Program-made: the position numbers and the translations under genes
The notes under the pieces: generated by a model
What the model was told of the DNA's origin: nothing
Databases searched by the model: none
What the model saw: the letters and a program-made list of their open reading frames with translations, nothing else
Shown: piece by piece, positions 33,501 through 42,067 of the stretch
Layout of the letters: every line of letters starts with the position of its first letter
How positions within the stretch are numbered: position 1 is the first letter of the stretch
NCBI RefSeq assembly: GCF_041088075.1
Contig: NZ_JBGCVY010000027.1
Coordinates: forward strand, 45,834-109,833
DNA: 64,000 nt
Direction: 5' to 3'
DNA from: Mucilaginibacter_A sp041088075
GTDB taxonomy: Bacteria > Bacteroidota > Bacteroidia > Sphingobacteriales > Sphingobacteriaceae

Positions 33501-34640
33501 TCAACTCACCACTTTCAACGTCCTCTGCACATACCTTGCTTTTTCAATCGCTTTTTCCCGATCCGCATCTACAACGGTAACATGGCCCATTTTGCGCATC
33601 GGTTTGGTTAACGCTTTGCCGTACAAATGCACGTACACGCCGTGCAGTTTTACCACATCTTCCAGGCATTTGTAAACGGCTGGCCCTTCGTGTCCGGCTT
33701 CGCCTAAAATATTGACCATCACGGCGTGGTGCAAACCGGAAGTATCGCCCAAAGGCAAACCAAAGATAGCACGCAAATGCTGCTCAAACTGCGAAACAAC
33801 ATTGCCTTCTATCGTTTGGTGTCCGCTGTTGTGCGGACGCGGAGCCAGTTCGTTCACCAAAATGTTGCCGTGCTTGTCCAAAAACATTTCCACCGCCAGC
33901 AAACCAACGATGTTTAGTTTTTCGGCAATATCAATGGCAATTTGTTGTGCCTTTTGCTGGATTTCAAAACTTAAAAGCGAAGGCGAGATCAGAAATTCGA
34001 CCAAATTTGCATCCGGGTTAAATTCCATTTCCACCATCGGAAAAGCTTTTACCTCGCCCTGAATATTTCGGGCAACTATCACCGCGATTTCCTTTTCAAA
34101 ATCAATCAATTCTTCAATCAAACTGGGTTCTGTAAAAGCGTTGGCCAGGTACGTTTCGTCCAAAATCTTGTACACGCCGCGGCCGTCGTAACCATCTTTC
34201 CGCAGTTTTTGGATGTAGGGGAAATGAAAATGGCTTTCTTTAAATTCTTCCGGCGAAGAAATAATTTTGAAATGTGCAGTCGGGATTTCGTTCTCCTTAA
34301 AAAACTGTTTTTGCAAACCTTTGTCCTGAATCAGGCGAATAATGCGCGATTGCGGATAAACCAACACGCCTTCTTTTTCCAACTGTGCCAGCGCATCTAC
34401 GTTTACTTTTTCAATTTCAATGGTCAGTAAATCTGTTTTTTTGCCAAAGTTGTAAACCGTATCGTAATCGCTTAAAGAACCCACCACAAACTCGTCGCAA
34501 AGTTTTTTGCAAGGCGCGTTCCGGTCAGGGTCCAGCACTTTTACCGTTACATTGTAATTGATGGCCTGCTGGATCAACATGCGGCCTAACTGTCCGCCGC
34601 CCAAAATCCCCAGCTTTAAATCTCCGTAAAATGCTTTCAT
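33501..34640 (-). CDS. purK: N5-carboxyaminoimidazole ribonucleotide synthase
   Basis: An ATP-grasp enzyme using ATP and bicarbonate on AIR. The 379-residue protein begins MKAFYGDLKLGILGGGQLGRM. ATP-grasp residues are seen in PYIQKLRKDGYDGRGVYKI and the ligand segment VEMFLDKHGNILVNELAPRPHNSGHQTIE, the standard PurK signature. An ATG 12 nt upstream (MYPYMKAF) is possible; the later ATG leaves the conserved N terminus. It works with PurE downstream. Confidence 0.94.
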   Translation of the reverse strand: MKAFYGDLKLGILGGGQLGRMLIQQAINYNVTVKVLDPDRNAPCKKLCDEFVVGSLSDYDTVYNFGKKTDLLTIEIEKVNVDALAQLEKEGVLVYPQSRIIRLIQDKGLQKQFFKENEIPTAHFKIISSPEEFKESHFHFPYIQKLRKDGYDGRGVYKILDETYLANAFTEPSLIEELIDFEKEIAVIVARNIQGEVKAFPMVEMEFNPDANLVEFLISPSLLSFEIQQKAQQIAIDIAEKLNIVGLLAVEMFLDKHGNILVNELAPRPHNSGHQTIEGNVVSQFEQHLRAIFGLPLGDTSGLHHAVMVNILGEAGHEGPAVYKCLEDVVKLHGVYVHLYGKALTKPMRKMGHVTVVDADREKAIEKARYVQRTLKVVS

Positions 34641-34754
34641 GTAAGGGTACAAGTTTAACGCAAACTTACCAATTTGCTTGAACCGAATACTGTTTTTATC
34701 GGCACATTTTTGTTGTGAAACTGTATATTCGCTTCCTTATCAAAGTAAGCTGTC

Positions 34755-36215
34755 ATGAAAACAAAAATAGCAGTTGCCAAAGGCGACGGAATTGGCCCGG
34801 AGATTATGGATGCCGTTTTGGGCATTTTTAAAGCCAACGATGTGCCGTTGGATTACGAATTTGTGGAAATGGGCAAATCGTATTTTGATGCAGGCCATTC
34901 TACCGGGATGACGGCTTTGGCAAAAGAAACCATCGAAAACCTGGGCATTTTGTTTAAAGGCCCGATGGAAACGCCAAAAGGAAAAGGTGTAAAAAGCATT
35001 AACGTAACTGCCCGTAAAGTTTGGAACACATACGCCAACCAGCGGGATTTCAGGACTTTAAACGGTGTGGACACGGTTTTTTCCAGGGCGGGCATCCAGA
35101 TCAATTTAACCATCGTCCGCGAAAATATTGAAGATACTTACGGCGGCATCGAACACATGCTGACCAATGATGTTGCCGTTGGCCGCCGTTTGATTTCGCG
35201 TACCGGCTCGGCGCAAGTGATCAAATATGCTTTTGAAATGGCCAAAAGAAAAGGCAACACTAAAATTGCCTGCGGCCACAAAGCCAACATTATGAAGCTG
35301 ACCGACGGTATTTTTTTAGATACTTTTTATGAGATCGCGAAAGATTACCCGCACATTTATGCAACCGATATTATTGTAGATGATCTGTGCATGAAATTAG
35401 TGAGCAAGCCCGAAACTTTTGAAGTGGTGGTTTTGCCGAATCTGCAAGGCGATATCGTATCCGACCTTTGTGCCGGTTTGGTTGGCGGCCTGGGTTTTGC
35501 GCCGTCGGCAAACATCGGCGATTTTATTTCGATTTTTGAAGCCGTACACGGTACGGCACCGGATATTGCCGGCCGTAACATTGCCAACCCAACGGCTTTG
35601 TTGTTATCGGGCGTGGCCATGCTGCGATTTATGGGTTTGACGCAAAACGCGGCAACGATAGAAAACGCTTTGCTTTATACGTTGGAGCAAGGCGTGCACA
35701 CCGGCGATTTTGGCGATAAAACCATCCCGGCCAGCAACACCACACAGTTTGCGGAGGCGATTATTGCCAACCTCGGCCAAACGCCGGTAAAAGGCGTGGC
35801 TACTTCCAAAGCAAATTTTGTAAAATCAACACTTGTTGCGGAAAAGCCAACGCAAAACATCATCCGCGAAACGGAGCCTGGCATCAGCGAAGAAATAATG
35901 GGTGCAGATATTTTTGTGGAAACGATGCTTCAGCCCAAAGCATTGGCAGAACTGGCACAAAGCAAACTGGACGAAAAGTTTAAATTGGTGATGGTCTCCA
36001 ATCGCGGTACGCAAACCTGGCCAACCGGTTCTGTTTTTACCGAATTGACCAACCAATCACGTTTGCGCTGCGAGAAAAACGACGGGCAGGAGCTTTCGGC
36101 CAAAGATATTTTCGACCTGGCTTCCCGTGTTTCCGAAGTAATCAACGTTTGTTCAATAGAATTTTTGAAAAAGTTTGGCGGCAAACTGGGCTACTCGCTG
36201 GCACAGGGGCAATAA
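34755..36215 (+). CDS. NADP-dependent isocitrate dehydrogenase (long ~480-residue type)
   Basis: A TCA-cycle enzyme, isocitrate to 2-oxoglutarate. The 486-residue protein has KGDGIGPEIMDAV at the N terminus, the substrate loop with SRAGIQINLTIVRENIEDTYGGIEH, metal-binding DIIVDDLCMKLV and NLQGDIVSDLCAGLVGGLGFAPSANIG, and HGTAPDIAGRNIANPTALLLS for the cofactor site. A ~130-residue C-terminal extension after the core is typical of this bacterial subgroup. An ATACTGTTTTTATCGG arm (34687) lies upstream; a terminator built from family-A arms follows. Confidence 0.93.
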   Translation: MKTKIAVAKGDGIGPEIMDAVLGIFKANDVPLDYEFVEMGKSYFDAGHSTGMTALAKETIENLGILFKGPMETPKGKGVKSINVTARKVWNTYANQRDFRTLNGVDTVFSRAGIQINLTIVRENIEDTYGGIEHMLTNDVAVGRRLISRTGSAQVIKYAFEMAKRKGNTKIACGHKANIMKLTDGIFLDTFYEIAKDYPHIYATDIIVDDLCMKLVSKPETFEVVVLPNLQGDIVSDLCAGLVGGLGFAPSANIGDFISIFEAVHGTAPDIAGRNIANPTALLLSGVAMLRFMGLTQNAATIENALLYTLEQGVHTGDFGDKTIPASNTTQFAEAIIANLGQTPVKGVATSKANFVKSTLVAEKPTQNIIRETEPGISEEIMGADIFVETMLQPKALAELAQSKLDEKFKLVMVSNRGTQTWPTGSVFTELTNQSRLRCEKNDGQELSAKDIFDLASRVSEVINVCSIEFLKKFGGKLGYSLAQGQ

Positions 36216-36240
36216 TTTTTACACTGATTTTTATGCGGTA

Positions 36241-36284
36241 AAAGAAGCATCCGGTTGCAATTGGCCGGATGCTTCTTTGTTTTA
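36241..36284 (+). terminator. Terminator made from inverted family-A arms
   Basis: AAAGAAGCATCCGG (36241-36254) pairs with CCGGATGCTTCTTT (36265-36278) around a TTGCAATTGG loop, followed by GTTTTAA. It lies 26 nt after the isocitrate dehydrogenase stop. The stem is made of the 12-mer core plus CCGG. Confidence 0.75.
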
Positions 36285-36311
36285 AAATTGTTTTTTGGAT
36301 TGCCTGGGCCG

Positions 36312-36400
36312 ATGCTTCTTTTATCGGTGTTTTTTTGGTGTCATCCCGACGATAGGAGGGATCTTCCTCGAAGCGAAATTTATAGTGATAAAAGAAGCAT
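36312..36400. repeat. Family-A pair enclosing a GTCATCCCGA-type repeat (89 bp)
   Basis: The left arm is ATGCTTCTTTTATCGG (36312) running on to TTGGTG; the right arm ends GATAAAAGAAGCAT (36400). The interior holds a half-hairpin GTCATCCCGACGATAGGAGG...CTTCCTCGAAGCG, with its partner continuing outside (CGCTTTGAAGAAG at 36400-36415). A further single arm lies at 36443-36454. The rest of the 36216-36575 gap shows no gene. Confidence 0.7.
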
Positions 36401-36575
36401 CGCTTTGAAGAAGATTTCTCCCTTTGGTCGAAATAACAGCGAATGCTTCTTTTATCACCCTAAAATTTGCCGAATATTTTTAAATTAGCAACAGTAAACC
36501 AACCGGGCCGAACAAATAATTTTCATTTACGTTAAGGAGGCCGGCAACCCGATTTTGATTTAAAACAGCATCGCC

Positions 36576-37715
36576 TTGAAGAAAATCTTACCACTTTCAA
36601 ACACCTGGGCTTCCAGCTTGCTTACCTTAATTGCGTTGGGTTTTATCGTTGTAGAAGGCAAGCTCATCCTTTGCCCGCTGGTTTTTTCGATGCTTTTCTC
36701 GCTGCTGCTGCTGCCAGTTGGCCAGTATTTTGAACTGAGGTTTAAAATGCACCGAAGCGCGGCCTCTATGCTTGCCATTTTAATAATGCTGACCGTTGTT
36801 GCCCTGGTGATGTACCTGCTGGGTTCGCAAATTGCAGACCTGCTGGACGATTGGCCACAGATCAAAGCACAGTTAACAAGTTCGTTTTATAAACTTTTAA
36901 ATTGGATCAAAGATAATTTCAATGTAACCGCCAAGCGGCAAATGAATATTGTGGACAGCGCAACGGGCAATATTTCTGCCGGCGGAAGCACCACAACTGC
37001 CATCGGGATAACTGTGCTAACGGCTTCGTCCATTGTTTTTTTCTGGGTTTTTGCCATTATTGATACTTTTTTCCTGCTGATTTACCGCCGGTTGTTGCTC
37101 CAGTTTCTGATTTATGTTTTCAAGAAAGAAAATGCCATTGCTGTTTTTGAAGTGGTAGAACGCATCAAATATATCATCACCAAATATATTACCGGTTTAT
37201 TGCTGGAGATGATGGTAGTTTCGACCGTAATCTGTACCGTTTTTTTGATTGGCGGCGTAAAATATGCGCTGCTGCTTGGTTTGATAACCGGGATTTTCAA
37301 CATCATTCCTTACGTTGGCATTGCCACGGCTTTGCTGCTTAGCACCATCATTACCATCAGCACGGCAGCGCCAACGGCCACTATTATCCTCGTAATCTCA
37401 ACCATTGTGGTGATCCATTTAATTGACAGCAATATTTTGCTGCCGATGATTGTTGGTTCGCAAGTGCGGATTAACGCTTTGATCACCATTTTAGGCGTTG
37501 TTTTAGGCGAAATGTTGTGGGGAATTCCGGGCATGTTTTTATCCATTCCGGTGATTGCGGTTTTGAAAATTATTTTCGACCGGGTAGATAGTTTACAACC
37601 CTGGGGACTGTTATTGGGCGATGAAATTATGCCGGAAGATAAAGTGGAAACCCGGGTTTTTGTGGAGGAAGGAGACATCGTGGTCAGCGCAGAAACTGAT
37701 TCATTGGACGGCTAA
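36576..37715 (+). CDS. AI-2E family transporter (YdiK/PerM type)
   Basis: A 379-residue protein with about eight helices: two near the N terminus, one around residue 70, a ~80-residue amphipathic soluble stretch, then a cluster from residue 145 onward including LLLGLITGIFNIIPYVGIATALLLSTII, the conserved P-x-x-G region of the family. Members export small molecules; the name does not prove autoinducer transport. The start is TTG (LKKILPLSNTWAS); no in-frame ATG is nearer than the first helix. Confidence 0.87.
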   Translation: MKKILPLSNTWASSLLTLIALGFIVVEGKLILCPLVFSMLFSLLLLPVGQYFELRFKMHRSAASMLAILIMLTVVALVMYLLGSQIADLLDDWPQIKAQLTSSFYKLLNWIKDNFNVTAKRQMNIVDSATGNISAGGSTTTAIGITVLTASSIVFFWVFAIIDTFFLLIYRRLLLQFLIYVFKKENAIAVFEVVERIKYIITKYITGLLLEMMVVSTVICTVFLIGGVKYALLLGLITGIFNIIPYVGIATALLLSTIITISTAAPTATIILVISTIVVIHLIDSNILLPMIVGSQVRINALITILGVVLGEMLWGIPGMFLSIPVIAVLKIIFDRVDSLQPWGLLLGDEIMPEDKVETRVFVEEGDIVVSAETDSLDG

Positions 37716-37734
37716 GTTTTTGTAAAAATGGAGC

Positions 37735-37953
37735 ATGCTTCTTTTACCGGTGTTTTTTATGTGGCTTGTTTTGTCGTCCCGGCGCTTGCTGTCATCCCGA
37801 ACCGTAGGGAAGGACCTTCTTCAAAGCGGTATTCTTTTGGTTGAAATAAGATTTTTCCCTTCGGGTCAAAATGACAAAGCACATGCTTTCGGTCTTCCCG
37901 ACTTTCGGACTTCTTCCCTTCCCAATTTTCCAACTTCTTCTGTATCTTCGCGG
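37735..37953. repeat. Repeat-filled leader of guaA
   Basis: Contains a family-A arm (37735-37746), a GTCATCCCGAACCG...GGTCAAAATGAC hairpin (37791-37876) and degenerate GACTTTCGGACTTC repeats (37880-37935). The open frame through it is not part of guaA. TATCTTCG at 37943-37950 resembles a -7 element but is only 4 nt from the ATG, so I do not call a promoter. Confidence 0.6.
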
Positions 37954-39483
37954 ATGCAAGAAAAAATTATTATTCTCGACTTTGGTTCGCAGTTTACCCA
38001 ACTCATTGCGCGCCGTGTCAGGGAATTGAGCATTTACTGCGAAATCCATCCTTTTAACCATTTGCCCCAATTTGATGCCTCGGTAAAAGGAATAATCCTA
38101 TCCGGAAGCCCGTATTCTGTGCGCCAGACCGATGCGCCGCACTTTGATTTTATTCCTTTTCATGGTAATTTGCCTGTTTTGGGCGTTTGTTATGGTGCAC
38201 AGTTTCTGGCGCATCACTCCGGCGGCGAAGTTTTGGCTTCAAGCACACGCGAATATGGCCGTGCGCATTTGCAATATATCAATACAGAGAATCCGCTGCT
38301 GAAACAAATCCCCGCCAACTCCCAAGTTTGGATGTCGCACGGCGATACCATTGCTTCTATTGCCGATGATTTTGAAATTATCGCTAGCACCGATTCGGTT
38401 AAAGTTGCCGCTTATCAAATCAAAGGAACGCAAACTTACGGCATCCAGTTTCATCCCGAAGTAACGCACAGCATTGACGGTAAGCAATTGCTCCAAAATT
38501 TTTTGGTTGATATTTGCGGATGTAAACAAGATTGGACAGCTGATTCTTTTGTGGAAACAACCATCACTTCCCTGAAAGAAAAATTAGGCGATGACCAGGT
38601 TGTTCTTGGGCTATCCGGCGGCGTGGATTCTTCGGTTGCGGCTGTGTTGCTGCACCATGCCATCGGCAAAAACCTGCATTGTATTTTTGTGGACAATGGT
38701 TTGCTGCGGAAAAACGAGTTTCAATCTGTTTTGGATTCGTACCAGCACATGGGCTTAAACGTAAAAGGCGTGGATGCCAAGCAGCGTTTTTACGACGCGT
38801 TGCAAGGATTGTCCGACCCGGAGAAAAAACGAAAAGCAATCGGCCGGGTTTTTATCGAGGTTTTTGATGACGAAGCGCACCGCATCGAAAACGTAAAATG
38901 GCTGGGGCAGGGAACGATTTACCCGGATGTGATTGAATCGGTATCGGTGAAAGGGCCGTCGGCAACCATCAAATCGCACCACAATGTTGGCGGCTTGCCC
39001 GATTTTATGAAGCTAAAAGTAGTGGAACCTTTAAATACGTTGTTTAAAGATGAAGTGCGCAAAGTAGGAAAAGCGCTGGAAATTGATCCGAATATTTTAG
39101 GCCGGCATCCTTTTCCCGGTCCGGGTTTAGCTATCCGTATTTTAGGTGAAATAACGCCCGAAAAAGTAGCGATTTTGCAGGAAGCCGATGCCATTTACAT
39201 CAACAATTTGCGTGCTGCCGGTGTTTACGATCAAGTTTGGCAGGCAGGTGCGATCTTTTTACCGGTGCAATCGGTTGGCGTGATGGGCGATGAACGTACT
39301 TACGAAAACGTGATTTGCCTGCGCGCCGTGGAATCTTTGGATGGCATGACGGCCGACTGGTGCCATTTGCCATACAACCTGCTTGGAAAAATATCTAACG
39401 AAATCATCAATAATGTTAAAGGAATCAACCGCGTTGTGTACGACATTAGCTCGAAACCACCGGCCACCATCGAGTGGGAATAA
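37954..39483 (+). CDS. guaA: GMP synthase (glutamine-hydrolysing)
   Basis: Converts XMP to GMP. The 509-residue protein has an N-terminal class I glutamine amidotransferase domain with catalytic Cys in GVCYGAQFLAHHSGG (Cys79) and His/Glu in QFHPEVTHS. The ATP pyrophosphatase domain has PP-loop LSGGVDSSVAA, and the C-terminal dimerisation domain has GRHPFPGPGLAIRILGE and ends DISSKPPATIEWE, the invariant family terminus. The start at 37954 (MQEKIIILDFGSQ) fits the family; upstream in-frame sequence is repeat. Confidence 0.97.
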   Translation: MQEKIIILDFGSQFTQLIARRVRELSIYCEIHPFNHLPQFDASVKGIILSGSPYSVRQTDAPHFDFIPFHGNLPVLGVCYGAQFLAHHSGGEVLASSTREYGRAHLQYINTENPLLKQIPANSQVWMSHGDTIASIADDFEIIASTDSVKVAAYQIKGTQTYGIQFHPEVTHSIDGKQLLQNFLVDICGCKQDWTADSFVETTITSLKEKLGDDQVVLGLSGGVDSSVAAVLLHHAIGKNLHCIFVDNGLLRKNEFQSVLDSYQHMGLNVKGVDAKQRFYDALQGLSDPEKKRKAIGRVFIEVFDDEAHRIENVKWLGQGTIYPDVIESVSVKGPSATIKSHHNVGGLPDFMKLKVVEPLNTLFKDEVRKVGKALEIDPNILGRHPFPGPGLAIRILGEITPEKVAILQEADAIYINNLRAAGVYDQVWQAGAIFLPVQSVGVMGDERTYENVICLRAVESLDGMTADWCHLPYNLLGKISNEIINNVKGINRVVYDISSKPPATIEWE

Positions 39484-39490
39484 ATGGCTG

Positions 39491-40705
39491 ATGCTTCTTT
39501 TACCGGCAATATTTTTGGCTGCCTGTTCGCCAAAAGTACGGCCGGTTGCACAGCCGCCGGTCGCAAAAACGGAAGAACCAAAGCCAGCGGTCAAAAAAAC
39601 CGATACGGTAAAAGTTGCCGAAAAAACACCGGTAAAAACAGCACGTATTCCTGCCATCGCTTTGCTGCTGCCGTTTTCACTTGATCCGGTTGGTTCGGTT
39701 ATTTCCACCCAAAATCAAATTAAAACCAATATTGCGGTTGATTTTTATGAAGGTTTTAAATTGGCATTGGATTCGTTGACTGGCAGCGGACAAAGTTTTA
39801 AACTAACCGTTCTCGACACAAAAGATGAACAAGCGCAGGCGCAAAGCTTGGCTTTAAATCCCGCCGTTCGTAAAAGCGATTTGATTGTTGGCCCGGTTTT
39901 TCCGGCTGGCGTTCAGGCTTTTTCGGCGCACATCAGTAGTTTGCACAAGCCGGTGGTTTCGCCGCTTTCGGCTGCTTCCCCGGCAACTTACAACAATCCT
40001 TCGCTCATCACTTTAACGCCGCCGCTGGAGTTTCATGCCATGCGGGTGGCGCAATACATCCAGGAAAATATCCGCCCAAAAACAGTTTACATATTGCGTT
40101 CCGGCTTTTCCGAAGAGAACAAATATATTTTGCCTTTTAAAAAAACGCTGGACAGTTTGAGCAAAAAGCGCATTAAAATTATTGATGTAACGATAAGTAA
40201 AGGAGATTTTACCCAACTTTTGCCCATGCTTTCCAAAAATCTCGAAAATGTTTTTGTCGTTCCTTCCACGCAGCGTTCGTTTTTAAAAGTTACGTTGGAT
40301 GCAATGGATAAATTATCTGATACTTATCCGATCCAGCTTTTTGGCCATCCAAACTGGAACAAAGCCACCTATTTAAAACCGGAAACGTTGGAAAAATTGC
40401 ACACTTTTATTACTTCGGCTTATCAGGTCAATTATAAATCGCCGGAAATGGTTGCTTTTATCAAAAGTTTCCGCAAAGTTTATCACACTGAACCGACCGA
40501 ATATGCGATCAAAGGTTTTGATACGGGTTTGTATTTCGGAAAAATTCTGGCCGATCCGTCTGCTGATTTAAACCATTTGCGAAATATGCCATTTGATGCT
40601 TTGCACAACCGTTTTGAGTTTGTGCAGAAAAAAGGCTACGGTTGGATCAACAGTTATGTGGATTTGTTGCAGTACCAGGATTATTCGTTGAAACCAGTGA
40701 AATGA
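39491..40705 (+). CDS. Lipoprotein with periplasmic-binding-protein fold (LpoA/Peripla_BP_6-like)
   Basis: A 404-residue protein. The N terminus MLLLPAIFLAACSPK is a minimal lipoprotein signal (Cys near residue 12), and the first codons are a family-A arm: ATGCTTCTTTTACCGGCA. The frame is open upstream into guaA, but the preceding residues do not look like a signal peptide and lack a better start. A Pro/Lys/Val linker follows, then from residue ~70 a ligand-binding fold (IALLLPFSLDPVGS..., FYEGFKLALDSLTGSGQSFKLTVLDTKDE, DLIVGPVFPAGVQAFSAHISSLHKPVVSPLSAASP) similar to LpoA and ABC substrate-binding proteins. Its stop overlaps the next gene. Confidence 0.8.
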   Translation: MLLLPAIFLAACSPKVRPVAQPPVAKTEEPKPAVKKTDTVKVAEKTPVKTARIPAIALLLPFSLDPVGSVISTQNQIKTNIAVDFYEGFKLALDSLTGSGQSFKLTVLDTKDEQAQAQSLALNPAVRKSDLIVGPVFPAGVQAFSAHISSLHKPVVSPLSAASPATYNNPSLITLTPPLEFHAMRVAQYIQENIRPKTVYILRSGFSEENKYILPFKKTLDSLSKKRIKIIDVTISKGDFTQLLPMLSKNLENVFVVPSTQRSFLKVTLDAMDKLSDTYPIQLFGHPNWNKATYLKPETLEKLHTFITSAYQVNYKSPEMVAFIKSFRKVYHTEPTEYAIKGFDTGLYFGKILADPSADLNHLRNMPFDALHNRFEFVQKKGYGWINSYVDLLQYQDYSLKPVK

Positions 40706-41865
40706 GGGCCGAAAACCAGCTTCGTACATTTTTAGCTTTGCTGGAAAGTTATCCGGCCGAAACGCCTTTGTACAAGTTTTTGCCGGGCTACTTTCGGTTG
40801 CACAAAAAAATGGGTTCTACCGACCGGCGTGTGGCTTCGCGTTTGGTTTACAATTATTTTCGGTTGGGAAAAGCGTTGGCCAACCACGCGCCGGAAGAAC
40901 GTTTGTTTGCCGCCGAGTTTTTGTGCAACAACCAGGAAAACTCTTTTTTAAGCTTTTTTAAGCCAGAACTGGCGGCTAAAATCCATTTGAATATTCAGGA
41001 CAAAATTATGGTGCTAAAAGAAGCATATCCGGGTTTTGAGTTGAAAGACGTTTTCCCTTTCACCGATCATCTTTCTCAAGGCATTGACCCGATACTGTTT
41101 TTATCGTCCTTTTTTATACAGCCCGATTTGTTTGTCCGCATCCAAAAAGGTTACGAATTCCAGGTGAAGCAAACTTTGACGGATGCAGGAATTGTTTTCC
41201 GGCAGAAAAGCGAACAGTGTTTGGCGTTGCCGAACGGAACGAAGCTGGACACCATTTTTCCAAGTCAGCGTTATTTTGAAGTGCAGGACGAATCCTCTCA
41301 ATTAACCGCGCGCTATTTTCAACCTAAAAAATGGGAAAACTGGTGGGATGCCTGTGCTGCTTCCGGCGGAAAAACGTTATTGCTGCACGAATTGGAACCA
41401 GATTTAAAACTGGTAGTTTCCGACATTCGCGAATCAATTTTGGATAATTTGGAAGAACGTTTGCAGCAGGCCGGCATCAAAAAGTATCAGAAAAAGCTGC
41501 TCGACCTCACCCAAAACGTAGATTCTGTTTTGCACGATTATGCTTTCGACGGGATTATTCTGGATGCGCCCTGCACCGGCAGCGGAACCTGGGGACGAAC
41601 GCCGGAAATGATCAGTCAGTTTAATGCTTCGCGGATTTCTTTTTTCCAGCAACTGCAAAAAACGATTGCTTTAAACGTGATTAAATATTTAAAACCTGGC
41701 AAAGCGTTGGTTTATATTACCTGTTCGGCTTTTCGCGAAGAAAATGAAGAGGTTGTAAATTACTTAGTAAAAGAAGCAGGTTTAGTTTTGGAATCATCGG
41801 AACTGTTGAAGGGTTACGAGCGAAAATCCGACACGATGTTTGTGGCAAGGTTGGTAAAGGGTTAG
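40702..41865 (+). CDS. RsmB/NSUN-like RNA (cytosine-5) methyltransferase
   Basis: A 387-residue SAM-dependent methyltransferase. Motif I is WDACAASGGKTLLLHEL, motif IV DAPCTGSGTWGRTPE has the Pro-Cys pair, and motif VI VYITCSAFREENEEVV has the catalytic Cys, as in 16S rRNA m5C967-type enzymes. The N-terminal ~150 residues are helical and divergent from NusB-like RsmB domains. The ATG at 40702 overlaps the previous stop (ATGA). Two family-A strings lie in frame: TAAAAGAAGCAT (41014-41025, LKEA) and ATACTGTTTTTATCG (41092-41106, ILFLS). Confidence 0.88.
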   Translation: MRAENQLRTFLALLESYPAETPLYKFLPGYFRLHKKMGSTDRRVASRLVYNYFRLGKALANHAPEERLFAAEFLCNNQENSFLSFFKPELAAKIHLNIQDKIMVLKEAYPGFELKDVFPFTDHLSQGIDPILFLSSFFIQPDLFVRIQKGYEFQVKQTLTDAGIVFRQKSEQCLALPNGTKLDTIFPSQRYFEVQDESSQLTARYFQPKKWENWWDACAASGGKTLLLHELEPDLKLVVSDIRESILDNLEERLQQAGIKKYQKKLLDLTQNVDSVLHDYAFDGIILDAPCTGSGTWGRTPEMISQFNASRISFFQQLQKTIALNVIKYLKPGKALVYITCSAFREENEEVVNYLVKEAGLVLESSELLKGYERKSDTMFVARLVKG

Positions 41866-41866
41866 T

Positions 41867-42066
41867 CATGCCGAAATTTATTCGGCATCTCTCGGGAAAT
41901 AACTATTGTTTACTTTTCACGAGGGATCCTGAAATAAATTCAGGATGACAAAAGCGGCTTTGTTATTTCGGCCGCAGGGAGAGATCTTATTTCAACCGAT
42001 GCTTCTTTTATCGCCCTAAATTTGAAGAAGATTCCTCTCTTCGGTTCAGAATAACAGCGGCAAAAC
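41867..42066. repeat. GTCAT-type dispersed repeats with a family-A arm
   Basis: GTCATGCCGAAATTTATTCGGCAT and ...CCTGAAATAAATTCAGGATGAC (41868-41948) form an imperfect hairpin pair; a second block, TTATTTCGGCCGCAGGGAGAGATCTT...GAAGAAGATTCCTCTCTTCGG, surrounds ATGCTTCTTTTATCG (41999-42013). The gap lies between convergent genes. Confidence 0.6.
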
Positions 42067-42067
42067 T

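Noticed and set aside
37943..37950. TATCTTCG as a guaA promoter
   Set aside because: Only 4 nt from the ATG, one mismatch to the consensus and no -33 element; a leaderless transcript cannot be claimed on this.
37735..37953. 73-codon N-terminal extension of GuaA
   Set aside because: The extension is made of repeat DNA, and the family's conserved N terminus begins at 37954.
39383..39490. Upstream extension of the lipoprotein gene into guaA
   Set aside because: The extra residues overlap guaA in another frame and do not form a signal peptide.
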